Positions 20,266 through 30,222 of a stretch of DNA of 64,000 bases are shown here, in pieces. The notes under the pieces are model-generated. The model had not been told where the DNA came from and made no database searches. It worked only from the letters and a program-made list of their open reading frames with translations. A program made the position numbers and the translations under genes. Position 1 is the first letter of the stretch; each line of letters opens with the position of its first letter. Source of the DNA: Rhodocollybia butyracea (taxonomy: Eukaryota; Basidiomycota; Agaricomycetes; Agaricales; Omphalotaceae); assembly GCA_015501585.1 (NCBI GenBank), contig JADNRY010000117.1, positions 1 to 64,000 on the forward strand, given 5' to 3'.

Positions 20266-20799
20266 CTACCCATCCTGGATGGTCCGCTTAGACATGGGGC
20301 TTTCCGAGCAAGACCATCCCCTCATGACTTGGAAGAAGGCGTGAAGAGCTGCCTGACGCACGCATGAATCTGGGTGACCAAAGGCAGGGGGCCCATTGCT
20401 AAAGAGAGCGTCTTCTATGATTAAGTTCCTGTCATCATGCATGGATTGTCGTATTTGTTTTCCAACTCTCCATCTTTGTGTTGGGGGTACAAGCATATAC
20501 ATGAACCGTTCCAACAGAAGGAACTCCTGCTTGAAGTAGATGTCAAAAATCTCCTGGAGTATTGCCCTCTGTACATCATCTGGAAGATGTCCCGTGTAGA
20601 TTATCCCCTCCCAGTGTGAAGATGCTTGACCAAGATTGGTGAGATCAACAGACTCATAAAGGACCTTTAGCTCCAGGGATCCATCTTCAAAGAAAAAGAA
20701 CTTAAAAAATAACTGCCCATGTGCGCAGCAACATTGTTCATCTCTGTGCACAGCTCCAGCTTCATCCGGAAAAACACTTTTTTGCCAGGGAAGACCCAA
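20266..20799 (-). CDS. hypothetical protein, 177 aa
   Basis: A single minus-strand frame with good protein character, for example HLPDDVQRAILQEIFDIYF and FGHPDSCVRQAALHAFFQV. No domain recognised, no introns needed. The true 5' end is uncertain because repetitive CCTAGG-rich DNA begins immediately upstream. It lies downstream, in the same orientation, of the Ser/Gly-rich ORF at 21.4-22.2 kb. Confidence 0.4.
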   Translation of the reverse strand: MGLPWQKSVFPDEAGAVHRDEQCCCAHGQLFFKFFFFEDGSLELKVLYESVDLTNLGQASSHWEGIIYTGHLPDDVQRAILQEIFDIYFKQEFLLLERFMYMLVPPTQRWRVGKQIRQSMHDDRNLIIEDALFSNGPPAFGHPDSCVRQAALHAFFQVMRGWSCSESPMSKRTIQDG

Positions 20800-21300
20800 A
20801 CCTTCCTAAGGTGTCCCCAGGTGCCCCTGGTAGCCTAGGTGCTCTATGGTCTCTAGGCTTCCTAAAGATATGTGCCCAATCCTCAAGCTCCTCAATTTCC
20901 TGGGAAACCATGGAGACCCCAGGTGCAGTCAATGATCTCCTTTGCACCTCCTTCAGAATTCTTTCAGGGCAGTTTGTAGCTACCAACTGGTGCTCTCTGG
21001 TAGTACCAGCACCATCCAATGGAGCCCAAGCTTCTCCTGGATAGCTCTTTGAAAATCTTTTGGGGAATGTTCTAGCACTCTGTGAGCAACTGGTGTTTAC
21101 CACAGAGCTCACTGGCTTTTCCCTCAGCTGTGTTAGCGGTGTCCTGGGGTATCCTGATATTGTCCTAGGGAATCCTAATGCTGTCCTAGGATATCCTAGC
21201 GCTGTCCTGGGATCCTGGGATATCCTAGCACTGTCCTGGGATAACACACAGGATATACCAGGGCGGAGCTCAGGCAGAACCACTGGGGTTTTATAAATTG
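20800..21300. repeat. TCCTAGG-rich repeat, related to 55230-55410
   Basis: Units such as TATCCTAGTGCTGTCCTGGG recur. The stretch from AACTGGTGTTTACCACAGAG through GTGTTAGCGGTGTCCTGGGG (about 21075-21155) recurs near 55235-55310. These are two copies of one repeat family. Confidence 0.7.
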
Positions 21301-21447
21301 ACATTGGTTCTATGTACTCCAGTAGTAAATTCAATAGAAATGAGCAAAAAGCAAATATAAAAGGCAGATAATAAAGCGACGAGATGAGGCAGACAGCAGA
21401 TGAATGAACAGCAGGTACGAAAAGCGCAGACATCTCAGGCATCAACA

Positions 21448-22205
21448 TCACCTATTTCCAGGCTGCACCCTGGATCTCAACATTCTCCCCCCCGGGGTCA
21501 CCCTGGTAGTGCTGTCTGTCCTCGCTTTGGGCTTCACCCCTTTGCGCGCACCTCGCCCCCTCGGGTTCCCCTTCTTGCTTGCACTCTTATCCGCAGCCAC
21601 CTCATCGCCATCATCATCAAGCTCTACAAACTGGGGCGGCACGTCCGAACCCGCTGCCTCCGCCTCCGCCTTACTCCCAGTATCCAGCTTCCTGCTGTTG
21701 TCTCCAGCATCATCTGACGCCTCCATGTGCCGCTCGCCGACCTCTGCTCCGCTGCTGTTGAACGCCGCTTTGTAGGCGCTAAGTGGCTTCTTGTCGCTGG
21801 TTGACCCAGCGTAGGTCCGGCGGTCACGACTGCTGCTAGGCCCCTCGCCGCCACCATGGAGCCCTTCTTCAAACCTTTCGCCGTTGGATCCTTTGTCGCT
21901 ACTGGGCCCTTCGCCGCTGTTGGGCCCTTCGTCACTGTTGGCTCCTTTGTCGCTACTGGGTCCTTTGTTGCCGTTGGATCTTTCATCGCTGCTGGCCCGG
22001 TCACCGCTGCTGGGTCCTTCTTCGAGCTCCTCTCTGTCATCGCTGAGCCTTTTGTCGCTGCTGGATCCCTCATCAGCCCCCTCGCCGCTGCATTCGGACT
22101 CTTTGCTCGACTCCTCGCCCCATCATCGCTGGAGGAGCCTGTGTCAGACCCCTTGCCGCGCCTTTTTCACTGTTCGAAACCTTTCTGGCAGGCTTTTCCT
22201 TCTCC
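21448..22205 (-). pseudogene. Ser/Gly/Asp low-complexity ORF with internal repeats
   Basis: Minus-strand frames read KAEKEKPARKVSNSEK, then a Ser-Gly-Asp region with tandem GPSSDKGSNGE-type units (about 22070-21870), then SSGAEVGERHMEASDDAG and a basic tail (SASKKGNPRGRGARKGVKPK). The frame changes near 22140. It resembles a disordered, nuclear or element-associated protein. A LINE poly(A) tail abuts its upstream end at 22212, so its 5' part may have been displaced. Function unknown. Confidence 0.4.
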
Positions 22206-22211
22206 GCCTTC

Positions 22212-24626
22212 TTTTTTTTTTTTTTTGTGGAGAGTAATATCTCCCTTCAGTGTGCTGACAAGGTCATACACCGTCGGGCCTCTGTAATGTTTGGCTTGTG
22301 CCAACCTTCTAAATCTTTCACCTGGAGAAATGCTGTTACGCACATACACCCAGTGGGTGTTCTCGTGTGGGACTCGAAATTGTGCTACGCCGCCGCTCCT
22401 ACAACCGTTCCAACTTACCATAGCATAAGACATAATCATAACCATACTCATAACTCCTCAACCGACACCAGCACAAATACCCACTAAAACTCCAGCTCTC
22501 TTACACCAGTCTTCTGGGAGAGAATCCTGACCTTTGAGCACATTCTGCCAGGTCTTCATTACCAAGGTGCAGCTGAGGGCCTTACCTCCAAATTTTCTTG
22601 AGTTTGTCAGTAAGCAGTCTAAGTTCAGCCTCGAGTTTATGGTAAAAACCCATCGGTTTGTCACTTCCGGTACTGATGGGCTTGGTGTCCCATTTATTAC
22701 CCGCGCATTTCTCAGTTTCCATATCAGGTGTGCGGATTCTGAGACGATGATGCGGTAGAGTCTCGACTCCCCCTTGAGGGTCTTGTTTCCTTTCTTGAAG
22801 GATGCCAGCCCACAGGCCAGGATTTCTCCTATGCCTGGTTTCTTCCAAACAGATTTATTTCGTTCCCATAGTTTCTCACACAATTCCCATATCTCCTGCT
22901 GGCCTGGGACCTGACATTCGGTCAGTATGTGTTCCATTGATTCCTCACAGTTGCAGTGTTGACATGTTCCTTTATATTCGTGACCTGGTATGTTTCTCCA
23001 CCTCCTGCCCAATTTGTACGCAGAGTGCATTGTCATGTACTGGAAATGTCGAGCAGATTGTGAGAAGTCTTTGTGTCTTAGTCCCTGCCAGATCTTTTCA
23101 TTGGTGAAGTTCCGGCCGCCGGTTAGGTGGGTTGCGGCATCTCTTGTTTTTTCTAGGTTTAATTCCGTCTCTGGACGGTCTGCTGGGTCTGTATACCCGG
23201 GTTCCTCCATTCGGATTTGGCGGATATTCTTGTATGCGATGGCCTGTGTTATTTTATTCAGCCGCACACCAGAGACACGCAGCAGTCTTGGGATAGTGAG
23301 GTCAATCATGTCTTCCACTGCCTTCTTGCGGCCTTCGTTAGCAAGTTCATCTGCTCTCTCATTTCCTTCAATTCCTGCATGGGCCTTGACCCATTTGATA
23401 TTTGTTAAGGCTGTCCTTGTCCGAAGGGCGGCAATAGTTGCTTGAATTTCCTGGCTATTCTTCACATCTGTGAAGCCTGTGTCTTCCCACTTCTGCATGT
23501 TCAAGGTTAGTCCTTCAACCATTGTTTTAGAGTCGCTCGCTATGGTAACCTCAGTTGCTTTGGGTAGTTTGTGGGTTGCTTCTTTGATACCGATGATCTC
23601 GCCTGTTTGGTTTGATTGTACCAGTACTCCAGGTATGCGGATTGCAGCATTGTACATGCTATTTTCTGCCACAAAGATCCCTGCTCCTGCAGATGCATCC
23701 TGGTCTCCATTTTTCATACATGAGCCATCAGTGTAGACGGTTATTGGTTCTAGGGGGCCGTTGGCATCCCATTCAGTTACACGTACGGAGTTGCACTTGT
23801 TTCCCTCAGTGAATACTCTAAACGCATCCGCTAATGTCCCCGTTGTAGTAATCCTAAAGTCAAATGTGTGTGCGTTTTCATTGGGTTGGTTTGGCAGTTC
23901 CGCTGGTTCCACATCCTCAGGCAGGTGTGAGAGTGGATTCCATTTGGCTGGTAGTGTGTTGAGCAGTTGTTTTGCTCTTGTGAAGCACTGATGGGGGTTC
24001 TCGCACTCTGTATTCTCCCGGATTTCCTTGCAGGCGGTGCACCTGCAATTCCTACGTTGTCCATGTCGGGTTGTTGTCAGTTTTCTAGCTAGTATTTCAG
24101 CTTCCCCAACTGTCTGGACCTGATGGTTTTTCTTCAGGCAACTGCTTGCAGTCCCTTTGTTCAGGCGGCGGATTTCCATGGACTCAATATGATACCAGAT
24201 AGGCATCTGTCTTATAATGTCTCGGGAGAAGGCTAGTCCTTCAAGGCGTATTCCATACTTCTTTGCTACATTGATCATGTTGCGTAGATCTTGTGGGAGT
24301 TTTGATGTGGCTGTCTTCCACGATTGTAGGAAAATGTTAATTCGGTTGTAATCCTCTACATTTTCCTCCATCTGGGGGATGTGATGAGCCATTAGGGCAT
24401 TTGCAACCAGGGCCCATGTTGGGCGGTTTTTGCTGAGATCTAGATACGATTTAAGCCAGGTTATGGTGATTGCCTCATTCCGGTCTATAAGGTTCAGTAG
24501 GCCTTTTCCGCCTTGTTCTATGGGCGCCTGCAGGGTTTCTTTGTTTATTGTAACATGTGTCTTCCCTGCCCATATGAAGTCTTTGATTCGTTTTTCCAGC
24601 TTAGCCTCAATTTCTTTTGGCATACC
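22212..24626 (-). mobile_element. Tad/R1-like LINE, 3' half with poly(A) tail
   Basis: Minus-strand ORF2 C-terminal half, about 230 bp of 3' UTR, and an A15 tail (T15 on the plus strand at 22212-22226). The upstream end stops exactly at the chromovirus LTR (24627) inside the ORF. The RT catalytic core and the 5' half are missing from the window. The tail abuts a Ser/Gly-rich ORF, apparently the insertion site. No target duplication was established. Confidence 0.8.
22458..24623 (-). CDS. LINE ORF2 C-terminal part: RT thumb, RNase H, zinc motif
   Basis: The 721-residue frame opens within the RT thumb region (KRIKDFIWAGK, then PIEQGGKGLLNL). A Cys/His cluster CRCTACKE follows. RNase H acidic residues lie in ITVYTDGSCMKNG, the Glu of EIIGIKEATH, TIASDSKTMVEGL, and KAHAGIEGNERADELA. 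The C-terminal zinc-binding motif is CQHCNCEESMEHILTEC. These are hallmarks of Tad/I/R1-group LINEs, which nick DNA and reverse-transcribe in place. The first Met is internal; the natural frame continues upstream but is cut at the LTR junction. No internal stop is present, so it decayed little before truncation. Confidence 0.9.
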   Translation of the reverse strand: MPKEIEAKLEKRIKDFIWAGKTHVTINKETLQAPIEQGGKGLLNLIDRNEAITITWLKSYLDLSKNRPTWALVANALMAHHIPQMEENVEDYNRINIFLQSWKTATSKLPQDLRNMINVAKKYGIRLEGLAFSRDIIRQMPIWYHIESMEIRRLNKGTASSCLKKNHQVQTVGEAEILARKLTTTRHGQRRNCRCTACKEIRENTECENPHQCFTRAKQLLNTLPAKWNPLSHLPEDVEPAELPNQPNENAHTFDFRITTTGTLADAFRVFTEGNKCNSVRVTEWDANGPLEPITVYTDGSCMKNGDQDASAGAGIFVAENSMYNAAIRIPGVLVQSNQTGEIIGIKEATHKLPKATEVTIASDSKTMVEGLTLNMQKWEDTGFTDVKNSQEIQATIAALRTRTALTNIKWVKAHAGIEGNERADELANEGRKKAVEDMIDLTIPRLLRVSGVRLNKITQAIAYKNIRQIRMEEPGYTDPADRPETELNLEKTRDAATHLTGGRNFTNEKIWQGLRHKDFSQSARHFQYMTMHSAYKLGRRWRNIPGHEYKGTCQHCNCEESMEHILTECQVPGQQEIWELCEKLWERNKSVWKKPGIGEILACGLASFKKGNKTLKGESRLYRIIVSESAHLIWKLRNARVINGTPSPSVPEVTNRWVFTINSRLNLDCLLTNSRKFGGKALSCTLVMKTWQNVLKGQDSLPEDWCKRAGVLVGICAGVG

Positions 24627-25320
24627 TGTAAGGTATCAAACCACTTGGCAACAATAATAATAGAAGAGACACTGCTAAAAACTATTAAAGAACCATGATT
24701 GCATGATTGCTATACTGTAATTATACTACTTGTTATTTTATTGTAGCCTCAAGTGTTGCCTGACATTCTGAATGACTCAAAATGACTCAACAGTCCGGAT
24801 CACTGGAAACATGTGGCTACTTAAATGACTTGCACTGAGTCATTGCCATACTTATTCAGGAAAGCTTACCTGTACAAACCACGGGTTGCCTTGAGGTTAA
24901 CACATGTACTTATACTTATATATTTAATTACTTAATGGTTTCCCATGTAAAAGACTATAAAAAGGGGGGGAAATACCGATACACCCTTTTTCTTTAGTCT
25001 CTATATTTTGTAACCCAGTACCTACAAGAATTACACTTGTTATCTCGATTCTTTGTGTGAACAACACCTGAGGAATTATCTACTGAGTGAATACAGCAAG
25101 ACTCACTTTAATATCAAGGATATTGAAGGTACGTATTCCCGACGCTTATTGTCACCAATACCCGTATAGTGCACACCAACTCTATACAAAGATACCCCCA
25201 AAACACCGTAACATTTAGGTTCTTGTAAGCATTATCTACCGAGCAGCCCCTGAATCTGTTAGATCGGAAGTATTAGCTAAATACGACTGGTTAACAAGCC
25301 TCTTTGTTCGAGACTTGACA
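24627..25320 (+). repeat. chromovirus 5' LTR
   Basis: Starts TGTAAGGTATC and ends GAGACTTGACA. Contains TGACTCA at 24773 and 24783, TGAGTCA at 24836, and a TATA box at 24956. Relative to the 3' LTR it has an extra GCATGATT, an extra six bases in a TACTTA stretch, and one more G in a G run. Confidence 0.9.
24956..25007 (+). promoter_or_regulatory. chromovirus TATA box and predicted RNA start
   Basis: TATAAAAAG at 24956 is followed 36 bp later by CTTTAGTCTCTATATT (24992-25007). That sequence is the exact complement of the primer site after the LTR, which places the RNA 5' end at or next to 24992 under the Tf1 self-priming model. Confidence 0.7.
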
Positions 25321-25321
25321 T

Positions 25322-25337
25322 AATATAGAGACTAAAG
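25322..25337 (+). promoter_or_regulatory. self-complementary primer-binding site
   Basis: AATATAGAGACTAAAG, one base after the LTR, is a perfect 16-nt reverse complement of CTTTAGTCTCTATATT in the LTR (24992-25007; 40729-40744 in the 3' LTR). Tf1/sushi elements are known to prime with the folded-back 5' end of their own mRNA rather than a tRNA. No tRNA 3'-end complement is seen here. Confidence 0.8.
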
Positions 25338-25350
25338 CTGTGACTAGAAA

Positions 25351-26982
25351 ATGTCTACTAGAACTGTTACTGGTGCGAGTACTACTAACGAGCGAAATAC
25401 CACAGATACCCAAGCTTCTTTTTACACTTGTACCCCTGGTTCAAATTGTCTTATGGCAAATGATAGTAATTCTATTAACAATTCTAACCAAGCACCCAGT
25501 CAACCTTCTTTTCCAGAGGGAGGAAGAACACTAGGTGCTATGCCCGGTAATGTATACCCAAATACTCCGTCACATGTTCCGAGACGTCCCGCATCTACCC
25601 CTGTGGCTCGTCCTAATAATCCAATGCAGTCTAATTGGACACCTTCACCTGTGAGACCAACAACTAACTTGGCAACTGAGGGATGGCATTATGCTAGCAC
25701 TCATGGTCCAAGATCACCGTTGGATATGGGTCCAAGTAGATTGGATAGATTGACAGAAGAGTTGGAAGGGTATGGTGAGCTACCAGAGCACAGCGGTAGC
25801 CCAAATTTATTTTATCACACATCAGCTGAACAACAGTCCGTGACTCCATTACCAAGTCGAACAGGAGACTCAGAACATTTTCCGTCTCTTAACTCAATAG
25901 TGGGACCCACTATGAGGAGGCAGGAAACTCCGGAAACTCCTTCAAACCGATTCACATGGTATCGCGATCAGTTTAGAGCTATTGTGGGCGAAAGTCCATT
26001 AAGAACACCACACCCACAAGTAACTAACAGAGAAAATATACCCCAAGTTTTAACGGTACCATCAACAGAACCTGCTACAGTAATTGGACCGTCGATTTTA
26101 ACTCAACCTGCTCCTACGCATGCAATGCAAGGGAATAGTTGGACAAATTATCAGACACCTCCACCAAATTACCATAGAAGGGCATCTGTACAGAGTAGTG
26201 ACCAAGTTGAAATTGCACGGGTTCATCGAGATCAGTTAGTTGCTTTAGGTGAAAGTTGTAGGGAATTACTTTATCGAATTGGAATATCATCACAGAATGG
26301 TGACGATTCAGTAGAAGGGTGGATCCGTAGATTTTTATTAATCACCACTGCAAATCCCAACAACTTAGACTCTGAAGTTGCATTAGCATTAGAAAGGAGG
26401 GGAATTAGGGATGAGGTTATAAGACTTACGGAATATGCTAACCGCCCTGAATTACGAGGGTTTTATGAGCTACCAGGTAGCCCAAGGACAAATTCTCATT
26501 CTAGTTCCGGGGGTAGCCGTTCACAACAGGTTCAACCTGTACTAAATCCCCCCTTATCTGAGCAACCTAGGTCAGAGTCTGTAAGTACAGGAATTGACGA
26601 GATAGTATATCCTATAATAAGGAGAAGTACTGGATCTGATTCGGTACGTACAGCAGTAAGTGAAATCTTAGGTACCTATTTCGGAAATCCGGATCGTGTA
26701 CATCAATCCGCAGAAAATCTTGAATCCGTACAATTAGCGGTAAGTGATATTCTCGAATCATACTTGGCAAACCCAGACCGCAGATTCCCGGCGCACACTG
26801 TCACTTTTTCAGATTCTTCTATGCACTCAAATGATAGGAGAACTGAGAATAGGGAATCTAGGGAAGTAGTTGTAGTGGAACCTCAGAATAGAAGAGTACT
26901 AGGGACCCAAAACACAAGTGGAATAGGAAGGGGCAGGAATGTAGCTGCTCACTTCCAACCCCATTTAATAGGGCTCCTATAG
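25351..26982 (+). CDS. chromovirus Gag N-terminal region, low complexity
   Basis: 543 codons from MSTRTVTGAST. Rich in Ser, Pro, Thr and Asn. It includes a duplicated motif, DSVRTAVSEILGTYFGNPDR and VQLAVSDILESYLANPDR. No zinc finger. It lies directly after the primer site, so it is the first element ORF. The length of sequence before the capsid domain (28.5 kb) is unusual for a chromovirus Gag. The frame ends at 26982 and related low-complexity coding continues in other frames. Confidence 0.7.
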   Translation: MSTRTVTGASTTNERNTTDTQASFYTCTPGSNCLMANDSNSINNSNQAPSQPSFPEGGRTLGAMPGNVYPNTPSHVPRRPASTPVARPNNPMQSNWTPSPVRPTTNLATEGWHYASTHGPRSPLDMGPSRLDRLTEELEGYGELPEHSGSPNLFYHTSAEQQSVTPLPSRTGDSEHFPSLNSIVGPTMRRQETPETPSNRFTWYRDQFRAIVGESPLRTPHPQVTNRENIPQVLTVPSTEPATVIGPSILTQPAPTHAMQGNSWTNYQTPPPNYHRRASVQSSDQVEIARVHRDQLVALGESCRELLYRIGISSQNGDDSVEGWIRRFLLITTANPNNLDSEVALALERRGIRDEVIRLTEYANRPELRGFYELPGSPRTNSHSSSGGSRSQQVQPVLNPPLSEQPRSESVSTGIDEIVYPIIRRSTGSDSVRTAVSEILGTYFGNPDRVHQSAENLESVQLAVSDILESYLANPDRRFPAHTVTFSDSSMHSNDRRTENRESREVVVVEPQNRRVLGTQNTSGIGRGRNVAAHFQPHLIGLL

Positions 26983-28497
26983 TAATATCTTCTGACTCCA
27001 TGACATCTCACTCCACTGGGGAACCATTTAGTTCTCACTCAAATTCCATTATTGGACCATCACAAGGGGTAAGTATGGATGTTCCAGTAGTGCTTGTACC
27101 CAGGTATCATGACCTTGAGACAAGAGAACAAGATACTCATGGTAACACTCCTTATGCTATTGTGGATCCAGTCCACGCTATGAGCAACAGGAAACCCAAC
27201 CAGCCTCAGATTTAAGTTCAGCTGGGAGAGTACAACAACTCAATGAGTGGCAGAGGCGTGATGCCGAGGCTCAATGGGCTGTTGGTGATCCCCAGAAAGA
27301 GGAATTCTAAGGCAAGGGGGACATCAATATGTTGATAGAAGTGGAATGTGGATGAATAATAGTGCTAGAAGAGGGGGAGGAAGAAATGGTGGTCATACAC
27401 CACCAGAGTCCCACCTCAAAGTGCCATAAGTACGCCTGCATCTAGTTGGCAAGGTATTGGTACAAGACCCCTTCATCAAAGTTGGGGAAATGCAAGGGAA
27501 GGAGGAGGCGGCACACCACCTCCCCCTAATGATGGATTTTCCTTGACCTCTGAATCTTCTGCTGATAGGCGTAGGGGAAGGAGTAACCATGTCCCTGTCT
27601 CAAATCAAATTCATCAAAATGAATTACAGACAGCAGGGATTGTTCCACCACCCCTCCGCCCCACCTAATGAGACTGATTATATGTCAGCTTCTAACTCTT
27701 CAGATAGAAGGGGAAGGGCCCATACTTATGGTCTCACACCACATGTCAATGTGGAAATTGATGGGAATGGTACACGAAGGTTGGTGGCCGCTGGAAATTC
27801 CCGGCAACCTGTACTGGAGCCAAGTGGAATTAATCCACCGCCCCCACACCTCGTGGGCCAGGCACTCCAGAGTATGCATCCCCAGAATTTCCGGGACAAC
27901 CCAATCCACATAACCATGGAAGTATGAGGAATATGCAGACCTCAGGAGTAACCAGCAGTAGGAACAGATCCCAATTTAATGATACAAGAGCTGTAGGTCA
28001 AGAAGGTGAGTCATGGGAAGAAGAGATAGGAACAACAGAGGTGGAATTTAATTCCACTTATGTTGGGTATGGTGGGAGAATGCCAAGAGCGCCCTAGGGG
28101 CCAACCCTTACCTCAATGCTCAAGCTGGACCTGGGCCATCAACACTACAATTTAGGAGTAGTTATCCTAACATTCCTGGAAAAGGAAAAAACATTGTGAG
28201 AAACACTCAAATGATGCAAAGTAGTGGTGATGGTGGACCTCCTGATCAACCCAATGATCCTCCAAGTGGGATCTATGGAGATTCAGGGGATGAGGGCCAG
28301 AACCAAGAGGGTCACTTACCGGACCGTAATAATTTCGAGAATGGGGAAAATCATAATGGAGGGGAAGGAGGAGGTCAATATAATGGACCTCCTGATGGAC
28401 CCCCAGGAGGACCCCAGGAGGTTATTATGGCTATGGAAGGGATGGGCGTGATGGGCGTGATGGAAGAGATGGAAGAGATGCACGAGATGCATGTGAA
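26983..28497 (+). pseudogene. chromovirus Gag middle region, repeatedly frameshifted
   Basis: Gly/Pro/Asn/Ser-rich coding texture continues (27000-27215, 27589-27927, 28196-28450) but the frame changes several times and stops occur between pieces. It connects the N-terminal Gag with the capsid domain. No domains recognised. Confidence 0.5.
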
Positions 28498-29145
28498 ATG
28501 GAAAATGAGCAAAGGCGAAGAGAGAGTGAGAGAGATAGAGAGCTCACACGTACACTCAATTATGAGTCAAAACTTGATATTGCAAAGCCGGAACAATTTT
28601 CGGGTACTAACCGTGCAAAATGGAGGCCGTTTGTGGATAAGTGCTTGACAATGTTCAAGGCAAAACCCACAATATATGCTGCTGATAAATCTAAAGTAAT
28701 GTTTGCAACTTCTTACCTTATTGATTCTACGTATACGTTTTACCAGAATTTAATGCGGCGGGAGGAGCAAGGCAACAATGTGCCAGAACTTCTATTCTGG
28801 GATCATTTTGTATTAGCCTTTAGTAAACGATTTGGTTTATATGATGAAGTATTAACGGCACAATCCAAATTGGACAAGACATACCAACGCACAAATGAAA
28901 CCTTTGGAGATTATATCATACGGTTTGAGGAGTTCAGCACTAAATGTGAATACAATGATGCTGCCATGAGATTCCGCTTAATAAAGCAGATCAGATCAGA
29001 TCTTCGCGAGAAACTGACCAACAGAAGTGGAGGTCTACCAAACACTTATGAAGAACTGACAGATCACTTGATGGCAGTGGACAATGTTAGAGAATCCTTT
29101 ACAGATATGGGTCTCTCTGTGGATCCACTTTCCAAGAAGGAATGA
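28498..29145 (+). CDS. chromovirus capsid (retrotransposon Gag domain)
   Basis: The 215-codon frame contains the Gag capsid pattern: KPEQFSGTNRAKWRPFVDKC, then FWDHFVLAFSKRFGLYD, then KLDKTYQRTNETFGDYIIRF. It then reads RFRLIKQIRSDLREKL. This protein assembles the particle around element RNA. The methionine is arbitrary, since the acidic/charged sequence before it is also coding. The frame stops at 29145 shortly before the nucleocapsid region. Confidence 0.85.
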   Translation: MENEQRRRESERDRELTRTLNYESKLDIAKPEQFSGTNRAKWRPFVDKCLTMFKAKPTIYAADKSKVMFATSYLIDSTYTFYQNLMRREEQGNNVPELLFWDHFVLAFSKRFGLYDEVLTAQSKLDKTYQRTNETFGDYIIRFEEFSTKCEYNDAAMRFRLIKQIRSDLREKLTNRSGGLPNTYEELTDHLMAVDNVRESFTDMGLSVDPLSKKE

Positions 29146-29670
29146 CCAAATGGTAAGCACTAACTCAGGTAATACCACTCATCCTACAGGTCAGGGGTCA
29201 GGATCTCGGAATGCTGGACCTAGCCCTGGGAACCGGAGCGGAAATTATCAGAGGATAATCAGGCTACCGGACGGCGTGCAATGTCAGAGGAAATAAGTAC
29301 AAGTGAGGAGATAAGTGAGGAGGTAGTAAGGGGAGTGAAAGAAGAATTGAAACCAAGGAGTGAATATCCTAGGGTTCCAACTGAAGTATGGAATCAGCGT
29401 TGGAAAGATGGTGTATGCGCACTATGTGAAAGCCCGGAACATAAAATATTTTGACCATGTCAATGATCTCCGAGGTGGAAAAAATAGAAATGGGGCTATA
29501 GGCAGAGCCGCATTCATCGACTATGACAATGATGACCAAGACCCCGAAAATCTATTTGTAGAAATTGAAGGGTTTGACCACCCAATTCATATCTCTGATC
29601 CAGTATTAAATGGGCCAGTAGGAGATGAAACTGGCGAAAATTCTGGAGGTTCGGGAAACTGAACACCGAC
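29146..29670 (+). pseudogene. chromovirus nucleocapsid region, broken
   Basis: Three frames are used in turn. CALCESPEHKIF near 29416 looks like the first half of a zinc knuckle (C-x2-C-x4-H) and is followed at once by a frame change, so the fourth ligand cannot be assigned. An acidic stretch follows (YDNDDQDPENLFVEIEG). Confidence 0.55.
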
Positions 29671-30222
29671 TTGCCAGAGCCTCGGGAGCTTACAAGTCGG
29701 AGTGATTCCAATGATCCCGAATTTTTGAGAGCCAATAGGGTGGAAAGTGTTGTAATTAATTCCCGATCCGAGGATGCTTTTATTTTACCAGTAAAAATTG
29801 AACAGATACACTCACCTTTTTATTTCGCCTTGATAGACTCAGGAGCATCAAGAGCATTCATAGATATAGCCTTAGCAAACAGCCACCCAGAAAAAATGGA
29901 ACAGTTGGGAATTCCAATCCCTCTGAAGCTGTTTGATGGGGAATATACCTCTGCAGGTAATATCACACATAAATTCAAAACTAACATTGTATTAGAGAAT
30001 GGAGAGGTACAACATGTTACCTTTTTAGTAACTAAGCTTCATCCAGACACTCCCATTGTGCTTGGGCTGCCATGGTTGCGAGAATGGAATCCTTTAATTG
30101 ACTGGAAGAACCTAAAAATATCTTTTGAAAAAGGAGTTCAACTTTCAGGAGCCAGAGTGAAGGACATACCTGAGGGTAATACCCTAAGGTACAACACCCC
30201 GGACAAAGGAAAAATTCCGTAA
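29671..30222 (+). CDS. chromovirus aspartic protease
   Basis: 183 codons. The catalytic motif is FALIDSGASRAFID (DSGA), and the second conserved strand is PIVLGLPWLREWNPLIDW, typical of Ty3/gypsy retropepsins. It matures Gag and Pol. The frame stops at 30222. The Lys/Glu-rich linker from 30223 to 30838 is open only in fragments. Confidence 0.88.
   Translation: MPEPRELTSRSDSNDPEFLRANRVESVVINSRSEDAFILPVKIEQIHSPFYFALIDSGASRAFIDIALANSHPEKMEQLGIPIPLKLFDGEYTSAGNITHKFKTNIVLENGEVQHVTFLVTKLHPDTPIVLGLPWLREWNPLIDWKNLKISFEKGVQLSGARVKDIPEGNTLRYNTPDKGKIP

Noticed and set aside
21856..22287. Plus-strand 143-aa ORF with VGSFVATGPF repeats
   Set aside because: It is the antisense reading of the Ser/Gly/Asp repeat ORF on the minus strand. 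The minus strand gives hydrophilic, coherent coding texture.
22167..22451. 94-aa minus ORF ending in poly-Lys
   Set aside because: It lies in the LINE 3' UTR and its Lys run is the poly(A) tail translated, so it is not a gene.
25322..25337. Conventional tRNA primer site for the chromovirus
   Set aside because: No match to a tRNA 3' end ending TGG is seen, while a perfect complement exists in the element's own LTR.
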